63,661 nucleotides of DNA from an uncultured Clostridia bacterium (GCA_934271235.1 CAKQQT010000020.1:1-63661), one strand, 5' to 3'; numbered from the stretch's first letter, positions 16,680 to 25,454 are shown. A program made the numbers and translations. The notes: generated from the sequence alone by a model not told the origin.

Positions 16680-17337
16680 TAGGCTGCACCTCCTCACGAA
16701 TAATGTCCCGCATATACAGGCCGTCGATGTCGTCTTTTTCAAGCTCCGCTCGGAAAGCGGCTCTTGCTTCATCGTCACGGGCTTTTCTTTTTGCGTAATA
16801 CACAGTGTTGTCGGCAACCGCATAAGAGACAAAGCGGATTTTCTCAAAAGCTGCCGGACTTTTCAAAACGAACTGTTTCCCCAGCTTGCCGAGCCGCATG
16901 GCATAAGAAAGCGGGGTCAGCGAAATTTCATTGCTCACAAAAGCTCTGGCAAATGAGAAGTAGGAGTCATCGGCACGATAGCCGACAATCGCATCATAGG
17001 GCGAAAGGTCGATCAGGAAATGCTCCTTGAGCCAATCCGCACCACGCTTCATGACCGGTGTGGAAATACGGAACTTGCGATACTTCATCAGCAGCGCCAG
17101 CCAATGCAGGATCGTATATTCATCGGAAGAAAGGTCAAGAACGGTCAGACCGTCTGTGTCGATTTCGTATTTGTTGGCATAGCCATCGGTATTCTCGGTG
17201 CAAGCCCATTCCTTTGCAAGCTCCAAATGCTCGGTGCAGTAAAAGCCTTTTCCGTAGTCGTTATAGGATTTACCTTTTCCAAACACGGGGGCTTGGATGA
17301 TGTCCGGGGAACCGTGATATAAAATAAGTTTGCTCAT
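16660..17337 (-). CDS. DUF3990 family, ADP-ribosyltransferase-like toxin
   Basis: 225 aa from the ATG at 17337, behind GGAGGAG; an ATG at 17352 overlaps that ribosome site and is rejected. The N-terminus LILYHGSPDIIQAPVFGKGKSYNDYGKGFYCT shows the DUF3990 signature: the H of YHGS as the first NAD-binding residue and the YGKGFYCT block. FARAFVSNEIS, with its glutamate, could be the third element of the H-Y-E triad. DUF3990 belongs to the ADP-ribosyltransferase superfamily. It is paired with an HTH antitoxin gene. The target is unknown. Confidence 0.82.
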   Translation of the reverse strand: MSKLILYHGSPDIIQAPVFGKGKSYNDYGKGFYCTEHLELAKEWACTENTDGYANKYEIDTDGLTVLDLSSDEYTILHWLALLMKYRKFRISTPVMKRGADWLKEHFLIDLSPYDAIVGYRADDSYFSFARAFVSNEISLTPLSYAMRLGKLGKQFVLKSPAAFEKIRFVSYAVADNTVYYAKRKARDDEARAAFRAELEKDDIDGLYMRDIIREEVQPNDPRLR

Positions 17338-17564
17338 TTTCCTCTCCTCCATACTTCTTCAGAGTTATTCCGATACTATTATACTTCCCAAGAAGTACAG
17401 AGTCAATATGTTCAGAGAAAAATTCAAAAAGAAGTTACAATGGAACTCAAATGACGCTGTTATTATGCTGTTGCTTTCTAATATAATCAAGTGCTTACTG
17501 CTGGACATTGACCCTGCGGATCTCATCAACGCCATCCGTCGAATTCCCGGACAGTGTGCGAGGG
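17338..17564 (+). other. Intergenic, no gene seen
   Basis: Carries the DUF3990 ribosome site (minus strand) and AT-rich sequence with a possible TATAAT-like motif near 17479. Short ORFs here look random. Confidence 0.3.
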
Positions 17565-17708
17565 GCTACTACATGGTGCCCTAAAAAAGGATATGAATAT
17601 ACAATTATATTAAATAATTTTTTGTCAGAATATAGATTACACCGTACTTTGAAGCATGAAATTGAGCATATCGCATACCACAGGACTGTTCCGCTGGAAT
17701 TACGGTAG
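17565..17708 (+). pseudogene. C-terminal relic of an ImmA/IrrE-like metallopeptidase
   Basis: The frame reads CPKKGYEYTIILNNFLSEY, then RTLKHEIEHIAYHR and stops. KHEIEHI is the HExxH-type zinc motif context of small ImmA/IrrE-like proteins found on Firmicute mobile elements. The upstream portion is missing or scrambled. Confidence 0.5.
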
Positions 17709-17821
17709 TAGGAAGTCTTAGACTTCGTTTCCGTTTTAGTGGCGAACGCTGCAATATCACAAGAAGGAATTGATTCGATCACTGTCAAAATAGAGTCTAC
17801 ATTTCCTTCCTCAAAACTTTC
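17709..17821. other. Short intergenic, nothing seen
   Basis: About 110 bases between the peptidase relic and the convergent membrane protein gene. No clear terminator or promoter. Confidence 0.3.
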
Positions 17822-18202
17822 TTATTCAATTACAATAACTCTTTCATGAATGATGCTTTCTTTACTGTCTAAGTAAGCCTTGTAGCAGGATATACCCCAA
17901 AAAGCGGTGCTTAATGCTGCAAGGAGCAGCAGGACGGCAATGGCTCGTTTGATGGATCTGCTAAGAGAGATCTTTTTGCACAAATCCTCCGTCTGCAGTG
18001 TCTCCACAATGTAATCATGGACGATCTCTTCCGGCGCGGAGAACCGCTCAATGACCTCTTCCATGGTGCAATTCGGTGATTGACTGCAAAATTCGTTGAC
18101 AGAATCTTTGAAATCTCTTAAAAATTGCTTTTCTTTCTTCGTGTAGAGTGGGAGCAGTAATTTGATCTGTCTGATGTAAATGTCAAGTTCCTTTTGATTC
18201 AT
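17822..18202 (-). CDS. Membrane partner of PadR regulator (DUF6120/DUF1700-like)
   Basis: 126 aa. The cytoplasmic N-terminal part (MNQKELDIYIRQIKLLLPLYTKKEKQFL, TMEEVIERFSAPEEIVHDYI) resembles the helical region of DUF1700/DUF6120 proteins, with the -FG/SAPEEI- turn. One transmembrane helix (about 86-105) and a short outside tail follow. Such genes form tight pairs with PadR regulators, as here where the ATG overlaps the PadR stop codon by four bases. They are thought to act as membrane signal partners, but the mechanism is unknown. Confidence 0.75.
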   Translation of the reverse strand: MNQKELDIYIRQIKLLLPLYTKKEKQFLRDFKDSVNEFCSQSPNCTMEEVIERFSAPEEIVHDYIVETLQTEDLCKKISLSRSIKRAIAVLLLLAALSTAFWGISCYKAYLDSKESIIHERVIVIE

Positions 18203-18555
18203 GATTCACCGTCCTCACATGGTAATGCTTCACATGCCAGCATCGCGTCGATCCCATCCCTGAGATTTTGATATTCCTCTCGCAAATTGTTTAGACGTGC
18301 AAGTCCTTCCGGCTCTAAGTGATAGTACACGCGGATCCTTCGCTTGCCTGCCCGTTCTTCGCGGTCCGAAATATAATGGCTGTCAAGAAGTTTGTACAGC
18401 GTCGGGTATAAGGTGCTTTCGGTTACCACAAGTCTGCCGCCGGAAACGGTTTCCAACAGCGGAACAAACTCGTAACCATAGATATCTTTCTTTTCCAATA
18501 AAGTTAAAATGATCAGTTCAGCAAAGCTGAACCTAAAATTTGTTTTTGTGCGCAC
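18199..18555 (-). CDS. PadR-family transcriptional regulator
   Basis: 118 aa. I place the start at the GTG at 18555, seven bases after AAGGGAGG; the ATG at 18573 would place that ribosome site inside the coding region. The PadR winged helix is clear: AELIILTLLEKKDIYGYEFVPLL, then TESTLYPTLYKLLDSHYISDREE, GKRRIRVYYHLEPEGLARL. PadR proteins repress detoxification or transport genes, often their own operon. It is divergent from the lipoprotein and sugar transporter genes to the right, some 300 bases away. Confidence 0.9.
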   Translation of the reverse strand: MRTKTNFRFSFAELIILTLLEKKDIYGYEFVPLLETVSGGRLVVTESTLYPTLYKLLDSHYISDREERAGKRRIRVYYHLEPEGLARLNNLREEYQNLRDGIDAMLACEALPCEDGES

Positions 18556-18685
18556 GGGGAGACCTCCCTTCAAATGTATTATTACATATCATTTCAAAAA
18601 TGTAAATACTATATTAAACAATGCATTATTGACAATACAACAATACTGTTATATGATAAAAACATGAGGGAAGACAGTATTAACA
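18556..18685. other. Promoter region of PadR operon
   Basis: AT-rich, with GTAATAATACAT-type dyad sequence near 18578-18590 that could be a PadR operator. No gene. Confidence 0.3.
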
Positions 18686-18733
18686 GATAACATGGAGTAT
18701 GTCGCAGAATCCTGGGCGAATTTGAAAAATTTA
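18686..18733 (+). pseudogene. 3' relic of a DUF4367 gene
   Basis: ACATGGAGTATGTCGC (about 18690-18705) is nearly identical to the 3' end of the DUF4367 gene at 25432-25447 and reads NMEYVAES in the same frame. Only this tail survives. Confidence 0.55.
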
Positions 18734-18740
18734 TAGAAAG

Positions 18741-18786
18741 TCTGTTGCACTTACTCCCTTTTGTCGTCTTTCTTTATAGAAGGGCA
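18741..18786 (+). repeat. Copy of sigma-locus leader sequence
   Basis: TTGCACTT, a C/T-rich stretch, GTCGTCTTTCT and TATAGAAGGG match the block at 24086-24126 in front of the sigma factor gene. Here no sigma gene follows, and the lipoprotein gene starts 70 bases later. It may now drive the lipoprotein/ABC operon. Confidence 0.6.
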
Positions 18787-18854
18787 GAAAATGAGTTTAT
18801 TATGAGAAGGAGGAGAGCCGAAGTTCTGCTTTTAAGAACTTAAGTTAAGGAACC

Positions 18855-19877
18855 ATGAAAAGGAAAAAGCTGATTTTCATTTCAGTCATTTTGATCTTAT
18901 GTCTGATGACGGGCTGCGCAAATATAAACAGCACAGGGGAGGATAAAGAGGCCGAGGACGGCCAAGGGGGCATCTCCTTGCCTTGTGAGGACGGGTTTAT
19001 TGTTGATGTAAAGGCTGATAAAGAGAAACTAATGTTCTCAACGATCAGTGTCGCCGAGGATTTTTCCACTTCAGCTGCGACGATTTGGGAGTCTGCAGAT
19101 GAAGGAGAGCATTGGAAAAAAGTGTTTGAGGAGCAGTTTGTTTCAGACGAGGCGGGTGAAATTTACATAAATGCGGTGATACATTTTATCGGACAGGGCG
19201 GTATCCTCCAAGTACATCAGTGGCCGAAGGATAATGCGAAGGCAGAATACAGCAAAATATATTATTTAAACGACTTGGAAAATGGATCAATGGAAGAGGT
19301 CAAATCGGATCGCGACATGAAAAATTTAGGGAGTACCTATTTCCTTAATGAAGACAATCTATATGGATGGGATGTTATGAGCGGCGAGTTGCTGTGCCTA
19401 GATCTGAAGAAAGGGACTGTACAGAAAACGCAGTTTGATGATGTGGATATGCTCCTTGATGTTGTATTTGATGGACCGTCTGCTTATATCATTTATTTGT
19501 CAAGGGAGTATGCGTACACAGGCATGAAATATAATGTCCTGGAGCAGAGGATAGAGGATGCGCCGGTATTTGAGGCGATGGTCAAGGAACTTGGGAAAAA
19601 GGGTTATCGCATGATCACCGGCGTCAGGTTTTATTCCTGCATGAAGGAGGACAAAGAAATATACCGCTATGTTTGTTCTGATGGCGTGTTTGAATTTGAT
19701 GATTCCGGAAGCAAAAAAATCAGCGCAAGCGTGCCGTGGGGCAAAAACGAAGAGCTGGACTTTGAAAAGGCTGCGGTGCTCAGTGATGAAGAGCTTTTGG
19801 TATATTACACCGGTTTAAATGGAAATAAGAGTCATATGAGAATTGACAAAATTGATTTAGAAAAAAAGGAATCATAA
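18855..19877 (+). CDS. Lipoprotein of unknown function, in sugar ABC operon
   Basis: 340 aa. Lipoprotein signal peptide with LMTGC (lipidated Cys21). The mature region is beta-rich: FIVDVKADKEKLMFSTISV, then TIWESADEGEHWKKVFEEQF, a segment reminiscent of the Asp-box of BNR/sialidase-like repeats (S-x-D-x-G-x-x-W). This suggests a beta-propeller sensor or binding protein rather than an enzyme; no active site is seen. The start has AAGGA six bases upstream. The solute-binding protein gene begins 24 bases after its stop, so it is probably the first gene of the transporter operon. Confidence 0.75.
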   Translation: MKRKKLIFISVILILCLMTGCANINSTGEDKEAEDGQGGISLPCEDGFIVDVKADKEKLMFSTISVAEDFSTSAATIWESADEGEHWKKVFEEQFVSDEAGEIYINAVIHFIGQGGILQVHQWPKDNAKAEYSKIYYLNDLENGSMEEVKSDRDMKNLGSTYFLNEDNLYGWDVMSGELLCLDLKKGTVQKTQFDDVDMLLDVVFDGPSAYIIYLSREYAYTGMKYNVLEQRIEDAPVFEAMVKELGKKGYRMITGVRFYSCMKEDKEIYRYVCSDGVFEFDDSGSKKISASVPWGKNEELDFEKAAVLSDEELLVYYTGLNGNKSHMRIDKIDLEKKES

Positions 19878-19901
19878 ACGACGAAACGAGGTGAGGGGTA
19901 T

Positions 19902-21176
19902 ATGAAAAAAATATTTGCACTTTTTTTGATGCTTGCGCTTACACTATCAGGTTCGGGCTGCGGTGCTAATTCGCCTGCGGCAAATGTTGAAGCAGGCAAA
20001 CTAAATATCTATATGCTGAATGATAATCAGAATGTCAGAGATGCCATAGCCTGTTATGCGGCCGTGGCGCCGGATGTTGAAATCGATATCGAGGTCGGTG
20101 TGCCGGATTATGATACGACGGTTTCGGATGCGCTGAAGAAACTCAATACAAGGCTGTTAGCGGGAAACGGACCGGATATTATTTTGATGGACGATATTCG
20201 ATCGGAATCCTACCTGCAGTCCGGGCAGCTTTTGGAATTGACAGACATTGTGGAGGAGGCAGACAATCTGGCTTCCGGCGTGGCAGAAAATTCTAAATAC
20301 AATGGGAAGGTGTACACCATTCCACTTTCCGTAACGCTGATGGCGAACATCAGCAGGGCAGACGCTTCCATTGGTTTTTCTTCCTTGGAAAAGTTCAATG
20401 AAAGCATAAAGGCGGAGCATGCGGTTATTGGAAGCTTTGATCGGCAGGCTGCGCTGTGGTACAGAACGCAGATAGAGCCGGAACTTTTATGGGAGAAAGG
20501 GATCACAGAGGAGAAACTGAAGACCTTTTATCAGGCTCTTTATGAACAGATGGATATGATATATGGAAATGATGAAGAGAGCAGATTTGCATCGTTTCAG
20601 CAGATCAATCTGCAGGCGCTTTCCGGACTGGCCGCACCCCATGTTTTCTTCAAAAAGATCGGGGCTGCCAAAGAGTATATTGACACCCTATCCTATCTGC
20701 AGATGCTGTGCTCCATGGGAAATGAGGGAGGACTTGACTTCAGCTTTTGCCGTTGGCAGGACAAGACCATGTATATTCCGATGAACAGAATGGCCATAAG
20801 CTCCAAAAGCCAAAATCCTGAAGGGGCGGCTGCGCTGATAAAGTATCTTCTGTCTGAAGAGGGACAGCAGCAGATCGCGGAACGCACGGGATGTATTCCG
20901 GTGAACAGTAAGGTACTGCGGTCTGCAATGGAGAACAGCGAAGAACGGGAATATGTGATCGGAGGAGCAGGTTCCTATAAAGCAAAACCTTTTACAGAAA
21001 AAGATGCGGAGCAAATCTGCAACATGCTCCATGAAAACAGTTACCGTGTGACTACCGATGGGATATTGATGGAGATCATTATGCTGGGAGCGCAGGATTA
21101 TCTGAACGGAGATCTTTCTCTTGATGCTGCGGCGGCACAGACACGGAAGAAGGTGGGGATCTATTTTGCGGAATAA
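19902..21176 (+). CDS. Sugar ABC transporter, solute-binding lipoprotein
   Basis: 424 aa. Signal peptide with SGSGC (Cys20). Family 1 extracellular solute-binding fold: KLNIYMLNDNQNVRDAIACYAA, KLNTRLLAGNGPDIILMDDI, KVYTIPLSVTLMANI and a late NPEGAAALIKYLLSEEGQQQIAERTGCIPVN block. It delivers a carbohydrate or related solute to the two permeases encoded next. The substrate cannot be read from sequence. The following permease starts inside the last codons of this gene. Confidence 0.92.
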   Translation: MKKIFALFLMLALTLSGSGCGANSPAANVEAGKLNIYMLNDNQNVRDAIACYAAVAPDVEIDIEVGVPDYDTTVSDALKKLNTRLLAGNGPDIILMDDIRSESYLQSGQLLELTDIVEEADNLASGVAENSKYNGKVYTIPLSVTLMANISRADASIGFSSLEKFNESIKAEHAVIGSFDRQAALWYRTQIEPELLWEKGITEEKLKTFYQALYEQMDMIYGNDEESRFASFQQINLQALSGLAAPHVFFKKIGAAKEYIDTLSYLQMLCSMGNEGGLDFSFCRWQDKTMYIPMNRMAISSKSQNPEGAAALIKYLLSEEGQQQIAERTGCIPVNSKVLRSAMENSEEREYVIGGAGSYKAKPFTEKDAEQICNMLHENSYRVTTDGILMEIIMLGAQDYLNGDLSLDAAAAQTRKKVGIYFAE

Positions 21177-22011
21177 CAAGAAAGGGTATCTGTTTATTCT
21201 GCTGAGTCTGGCAGGGGTAAGCATCTTTTCGATGCTGCCGTATCTGGATATATTATTGAGAGCGTTTTCCCCCGTAACTGGCGGAGAAGCCATGGGTCTG
21301 GATCATTTTAAGCAGGTACTTCAAAATGAGGCGTTTCAAGCCGCAGCGAAAAATACCGCGCGTTTTATCATCGTGTGCATACCGCTGCTGCTCTTATTAT
21401 CCTTGGCGCTTTCTATTTACATTTACGAAAACCCGAGGCTGGGCAGTATGTTGAAAACGAGTTTTTTGATCCCCATGGCGATTCCGGTTACATCTGTGGT
21501 TTTGATGTGGCGATTTTTGTTTGATGACAACGGCATTTTGAACGGGATTCTATACAGCCTGGGCATCAATACCGTGAGCTGGATGAACGGAAACGCGGCG
21601 TTCTGGATCCTTGTGGGCAGCTACATATGGAAAAATCTCGGATACAATATCATCTTGTGGCTGGCGGCCTTGGCCACCATAGATCCGCAGGTGCAAGCGG
21701 CGGCGAAGCTGGATGGGGCAAGCGGACTTTTGCGGCTGGTTCGGATCACACTGCCATCTGTCAAAAATGGGACTTTTATCGTAGTGGTTCTTGCGATACT
21801 TAATTCTTTCAAGGTGTTCAGAGAAGTATATCTTGTCGCGGGCGACTATCCCCATGACAGTATTTATATGATCCAGCATTTGTTTCATAACTGGTTCAGA
21901 GAGCTTGAACTGAATAAACTGGCCGCCGGTGCTGTAATTGACTCTGCCGTTCTGATCATACTCGTTTTGATTTTGCAGAAATGCTGGAAAAAAGGAGGAA
22001 CCAAGTTATGA
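21166..22011 (+). CDS. Sugar ABC transporter permease (UgpA/MalF type)
   Basis: 281 aa using the TTG at 21166, which follows AAGGTGGGGA with good spacing; an in-frame ATG at 21121 has no ribosome site. Six predicted transmembrane helices, the first at about 7-28. The EAA coupling motif is AKLDGASGLLRLVRITLPSV, in the usual place before the last helices, and contacts the ATPase. It overlaps the solute-binding gene by 11 bases and the next permease by four. Confidence 0.9.
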   Translation: MRNNKKGYLFILLSLAGVSIFSMLPYLDILLRAFSPVTGGEAMGLDHFKQVLQNEAFQAAAKNTARFIIVCIPLLLLLSLALSIYIYENPRLGSMLKTSFLIPMAIPVTSVVLMWRFLFDDNGILNGILYSLGINTVSWMNGNAAFWILVGSYIWKNLGYNIILWLAALATIDPQVQAAAKLDGASGLLRLVRITLPSVKNGTFIVVVLAILNSFKVFREVYLVAGDYPHDSIYMIQHLFHNWFRELELNKLAAGAVIDSAVLIILVLILQKCWKKGGTKL

Positions 22012-22889
22012 AAAGTAAAGCAGGGGTGATCTGTGTTTCCTTTTTCGCATGCATCGTGCTTTATCCGGCGCTGTTTATTCTCATAGGTTCTCTGATGAGT
22101 GAGGAGGAATTGGCAGGCAATTTAGCCGGAATTTTAGATAAAAGCGTTGACAGTTATGCGTCCTGGTCATTGCTCCCCAAAGAATGTTCCGTAGAATCCT
22201 ATAAACAGCTCATGCTGTTTGAACCGGGATTCTTTGTACTGTTTTGGAATACCGTAAAAATATGCGCAGGCGTTATGATCGGGCAGCTGCTGATCGCGGT
22301 TCCCGCTGCATGGGGATTCGCCATGTATGATTTTCCCTTGAAGAAGATTCTGTTCATGCTGTACATCATCTTTATGATGCTGCCCTTTCAGGTGCTTATG
22401 CTGCCGGAATATATGGTGCTTTCGAGGCTTAGGCTGATCGACACGCTGTGGGCTGTGATACTGCCCGGCGTTTTTTCGACGTTTCCGGTGTTTATTATTT
22501 ACAATTTCTTCAAAGGAATTCCGGAGCAGGAGATCGAGGCAGCGCGCCTGGACGGAGCAGGAGAGTTCCGGATTTTTTTCAGCATCGGAATACCTGCGGG
22601 CAGATCAGGGATTGCGGCAGCCATGGTCTTGCAGTTTCTTGAATATTGGAATATCGTCGAACAGCCGATGATCTTCCTTGACAGTGAGGAAAAACTGCCC
22701 CTCTCGTTATATTTGCCGCATATCAGCATGGAGAACGCGGGCATCGCCTTTGCGGCAGCCTTTCTGTCGCTGATCCCGTCGGTTCTGATCTTTCGGTTGG
22801 GACAGGAATCATTGGAAGCCGGCATTACAGCTACAGCCAGCGCACGCTTACCTGAGGCAACGACCATGCATCCGGAAACAGACGGCTGA
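22008..22889 (+). CDS. Sugar ABC transporter permease (UgpE/MalG type)
   Basis: 293 aa. ATG at 22008, behind AAAAGGAGG, overlapping the previous stop (ATGA). Six helices; EAA loop EIEAARLDGAGEFRIFFSIGIP. WNTVKICAGVMIGQLLIAVPAAWGFA and MMLPFQVLMLPEYMVL are typical of MalG-like subunits. The C-terminal tail is longer and Ala/Thr-rich. Second membrane subunit of the CUT1 importer. Confidence 0.92.
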   Translation: MKSKAGVICVSFFACIVLYPALFILIGSLMSEEELAGNLAGILDKSVDSYASWSLLPKECSVESYKQLMLFEPGFFVLFWNTVKICAGVMIGQLLIAVPAAWGFAMYDFPLKKILFMLYIIFMMLPFQVLMLPEYMVLSRLRLIDTLWAVILPGVFSTFPVFIIYNFFKGIPEQEIEAARLDGAGEFRIFFSIGIPAGRSGIAAAMVLQFLEYWNIVEQPMIFLDSEEKLPLSLYLPHISMENAGIAFAAAFLSLIPSVLIFRLGQESLEAGITATASARLPEATTMHPETDG

Positions 22890-22953
22890 CTTGCGGAAAG
22901 TGCTGTCAGGGAAGATGCGCTTTCTGATGGCGACAGAGTAAGGAGAGAATGAA

Positions 22954-23922
22954 GTGGCAGAGCTGAAAATAACAAACTTATGCAAAAAATATGGGGGCAC
23001 CTTTGAGGCCGTGCGAGATTTTAACCTTGAGGCGAGGGACGGGGAGTTTATCGTCATCGTGGGGCCCTCCGGCTGCGGCAAGTCAACAACGCTGCGAATG
23101 ATCGCGGGACTGGAACAGCCGTCGGCCGGCAGTATTTTGCTTGACGGCATGGCGATCGATCATCTGCCGCCCCAGAAGAGGGATATGGCCATGATTTTTC
23201 AAAATTATGCGCTATATGAAAATATGACGGCGTTTGAAAATATCGCCTTTCCCTTAAAAGTGAGAGGACTCAAAAAGACGGAGATCGCATCGAAAGTTAC
23301 CGCGGCGGCAGAGATACTGAAAATCTCAGAACTGTTAAATCGAAAACCGGGTGCGCTTTCCGGCGGAGAGAAGCAGAGAGTGGCAATGGGACGGGCCATC
23401 GTCCGGGAGCCGAAGCTGTTTCTGATGGATGAGCCCCTTTCGAACCTGGATGCGAAGATGCGGTTTGCGCTGAGAAAGGAAATCAGGCAGCTGCAAAGAA
23501 GAACCGGTGTCACAACGATTTATGTCACACATGATCAGGGTGAGGCCATGGCGTTGGCAAACAGAGTGATCGTTATGGATCATGGGAGAATACGGCAGAT
23601 CGGAACACCGAGGGAAATATACAACAGCCCGGCGGATCCTTTTGTGGCAGCATTCTTTGGCAGTTTGCCGATGAATCTATGGGAGGAGGACAATATGATC
23701 TGCGGAATCAGGCCCGAGGATATCTCCCTTTCCGAATCTTTTGTGCATGGCTGGGAAAAAGCAATTCTGCTGACCGGATATTTTAACGGTGTGCAGTGGA
23801 TCGGTGAAGTTCAGTGCGAAGAGGGCAGATTTACCGTTTGTGCAGACTGTGAAATGGAGCAGCAGCAGACAGTTTATATGCACTTCACGGAGGATAAAAT
23901 CCATCGCTGGCAGAAGGGATGA
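22954..23922 (+). CDS. Sugar ABC transporter ATPase (MsmK/UgpC type)
   Basis: 322 aa from a GTG at 22954 (AGGAGAG upstream). Walker A GPSGCGKST (37-45), Q-loop FQNYALYENM, signature LSGGEKQRVAMGRA, Walker B LFLMDEP and switch THDQGEAMAL are all intact. The C-terminal regulatory OB-fold domain is shortened (to about 90 residues) compared with the usual 360-370 aa of MsmK/UgpC. It still has GIRPEDI. It energises the importer encoded just upstream, which makes the operon complete. Confidence 0.93.
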   Translation: MAELKITNLCKKYGGTFEAVRDFNLEARDGEFIVIVGPSGCGKSTTLRMIAGLEQPSAGSILLDGMAIDHLPPQKRDMAMIFQNYALYENMTAFENIAFPLKVRGLKKTEIASKVTAAAEILKISELLNRKPGALSGGEKQRVAMGRAIVREPKLFLMDEPLSNLDAKMRFALRKEIRQLQRRTGVTTIYVTHDQGEAMALANRVIVMDHGRIRQIGTPREIYNSPADPFVAAFFGSLPMNLWEEDNMICGIRPEDISLSESFVHGWEKAILLTGYFNGVQWIGEVQCEEGRFTVCADCEMEQQQTVYMHFTEDKIHRWQKG

Positions 23923-24037
23923 AAATAAGTTGTGAGCTTCCTGCAGGGGCAGATCGGTGCAGTGCGGAAGACAAAATGCTGCAAATTAACATGCGAATAA
24001 GCTTGCGGATTTTAACATGCGAAATCGATTTCAATGA

Positions 24038-24072
24038 GGATCCTACTCTTAGGCGAGCAGGGTTCTTTTTTT
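24038..24072 (+). terminator. Terminator after sugar ABC operon
   Basis: An 11-bp stem (24038-24048 with 24055-24065, one mismatch and two G-T pairs) and T7. The 115 bases before it contain a repeated TAACATGCGA (23987 and 24013) and no gene. Confidence 0.7.
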
Positions 24073-24079
24073 CTGTTTT

Positions 24080-24126
24080 TCTTTGTTGCACTTTGCGCTT
24101 TTTTCCGTCTTTCTATATAGAAGGGG
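24080..24126 (+). promoter_or_regulatory. Leader/promoter of sigma-DUF4367 locus
   Basis: TTGCACTT, a T-rich tract, TTCCGTCTTTCTATATAGAAGGGG. The same block occurs at 18741-18786. Its form (CCGTC, then ATATAGAAGG) does not fit a sigma-A promoter with normal spacing, so autoregulation by the sigma factor encoded next is plausible. Confidence 0.5.
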
Positions 24127-24225
24127 AAAAAGGAGGAACAAAATGAATGAACGATGCTTGCGCAGAAACCTTTGATTTGTTAAAATCTTCTTACACAGTA
24201 AGGGACGTGTAAGAGGGCATGGTAA

Positions 24226-24756
24226 ATGAGTAAAAAACAAAGCATGGAAGAAATTTATCTTGAAAACAGGTATTGGGTATATGGAAGTTTTCTTCGAAAG
24301 ACGGGAGCGGTAGAGATCGCAGAGGACTTGTCACAGACACTTTGGCTGCGTTTCTTTCAGAATTATGAGAATTTGAATTTGGCAAACGAAAAAGTGGTGC
24401 GGGCCTATCTTCGCAGCATGATTTTGCATGCAGTGGCTGATTATTGGCGGAGCACGCAAAAAGCCGAAGATTTAATGCGGGAACTTGAAAATCTTTTGGA
24501 GGCAGACAATACCGGGCAAAACGCGGTGCACGAGGAAGCTTTCCCTGAAGATGCGATGGACGATATTGAGGCTGTTTACAAAGAACTCAGCGAGGAAGAG
24601 CGGATCATACTTTCGCTCAAGTACGAAGGTCGCCATACCAGCAAGGAAATCGGGGAGGCCATCGGAATTTCGCCATCGCTGGTGCGTATGCGTCTGAGCA
24701 GGATTAACGAAAAACTGCGTAACCGGATGAAAAAAAGAAATGAGGAAAGGAGGTGA
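24226..24756 (+). CDS. Sigma-70 family (ECF-like) sigma factor
   Basis: 176 aa. Region 2 is recognisable (IYLENRYWVYGSFLRKTGAVEIAEDLSQTLWLRFFQNY, with the DLSQTLW box), and region 4 at the C-terminus has LSEEERIILSLKYEGRHTSKEIGEAIGISPSLVRMRLSRINEKL. It forms a pair with the membrane-anchored DUF4367 gene that starts just after its stop, an arrangement in which the partner holds the sigma factor until a cell-surface signal arrives. The ribosome site is weak (AGAGGG). Confidence 0.88.
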   Translation: MSKKQSMEEIYLENRYWVYGSFLRKTGAVEIAEDLSQTLWLRFFQNYENLNLANEKVVRAYLRSMILHAVADYWRSTQKAEDLMRELENLLEADNTGQNAVHEEAFPEDAMDDIEAVYKELSEEERIILSLKYEGRHTSKEIGEAIGISPSLVRMRLSRINEKLRNRMKKRNEERR

Positions 24757-24761
24757 AAACT

Positions 24762-25454
24762 GTGGATCAAAAGATCATGAAAGCCTTAGCACGAAAAACA
24801 GAGGATGCGTTTGAGAAAGAATACGAAGAATTTAACGAAGCGGGAAAAGAGTTCTCCCCAGAGCTTGATGAGAAGCTTTTGGAAGCAGCAAAGTTCTACG
24901 ACAAGCAATATGCAGCAGGGCAGAAGAAAAGAAAAAGTCGGCAGATCTTGCAAAAGGCAGCGGTTTTCCTTCTCATCTTTCTTTCGGTCAATACCCTTGC
25001 AATGGGGACTTCGCATGCCTACCGCCAGTTTGTGTTTCAGGTGTTTGAAAATAAGGAGAACGGTTCCATTACGATTCATGATCCCGCAGAACCGGACATG
25101 ATAGGGTCGTGGGAGGATTACTGGTATCCGGCCTATTTGCCGGAGGGTTATCAGATTACTGATACGGAAGAAACTCCGGCAAAGTGCTTTTTGATCCAGC
25201 CGGGTACGGGTGAAGAGTCTCTGATCATTACGGAATATCCGCAAGACTCGGTGCTGTCATATGATACGGAGCATTCACAGATTTCTGACATTCAAATCCT
25301 AAATTACCTCGGAAAAAGAATCGCCTTTGAAGATCATACCTACATTGTTTACCCGACCGAAACGATGATTTTGGAGTTCCGATTTGACGCCGGAATTCCG
25401 GAGCAGGAGATCGTGAAGATTGCGGAAAACATGGAGTATGTCGCGCGATCCTAG
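24762..25454 (+). CDS. DUF4367 membrane protein, probable anti-sigma partner
   Basis: 230 aa. The GTG at 24762 is eight bases after AAAGGAGG; the GTG at 24753 lies within that site. A cytoplasmic N-terminal segment (about 1-60, charged, helical) is followed by one transmembrane helix (VFLLIFLSVNTLAMG) and an extracellular DUF4367 domain with WYPAYLPEGYQITD near its start and FDAGIPEQEIVKIAENMEYV at its end. The layout fits an anti-sigma factor with an outside sensor domain. A relic of a second such gene lies at 18686. Confidence 0.85.
   Translation: MDQKIMKALARKTEDAFEKEYEEFNEAGKEFSPELDEKLLEAAKFYDKQYAAGQKKRKSRQILQKAAVFLLIFLSVNTLAMGTSHAYRQFVFQVFENKENGSITIHDPAEPDMIGSWEDYWYPAYLPEGYQITDTEETPAKCFLIQPGTGEESLIITEYPQDSVLSYDTEHSQISDIQILNYLGKRIAFEDHTYIVYPTETMILEFRFDAGIPEQEIVKIAENMEYVARS

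Noticed and set aside
16002..16682. Plus-strand ORF opposite the HTH antitoxin
   Set aside because: The minus strand has clear HTH and DUF3990 partners; the plus frame has no motif or ribosome site.
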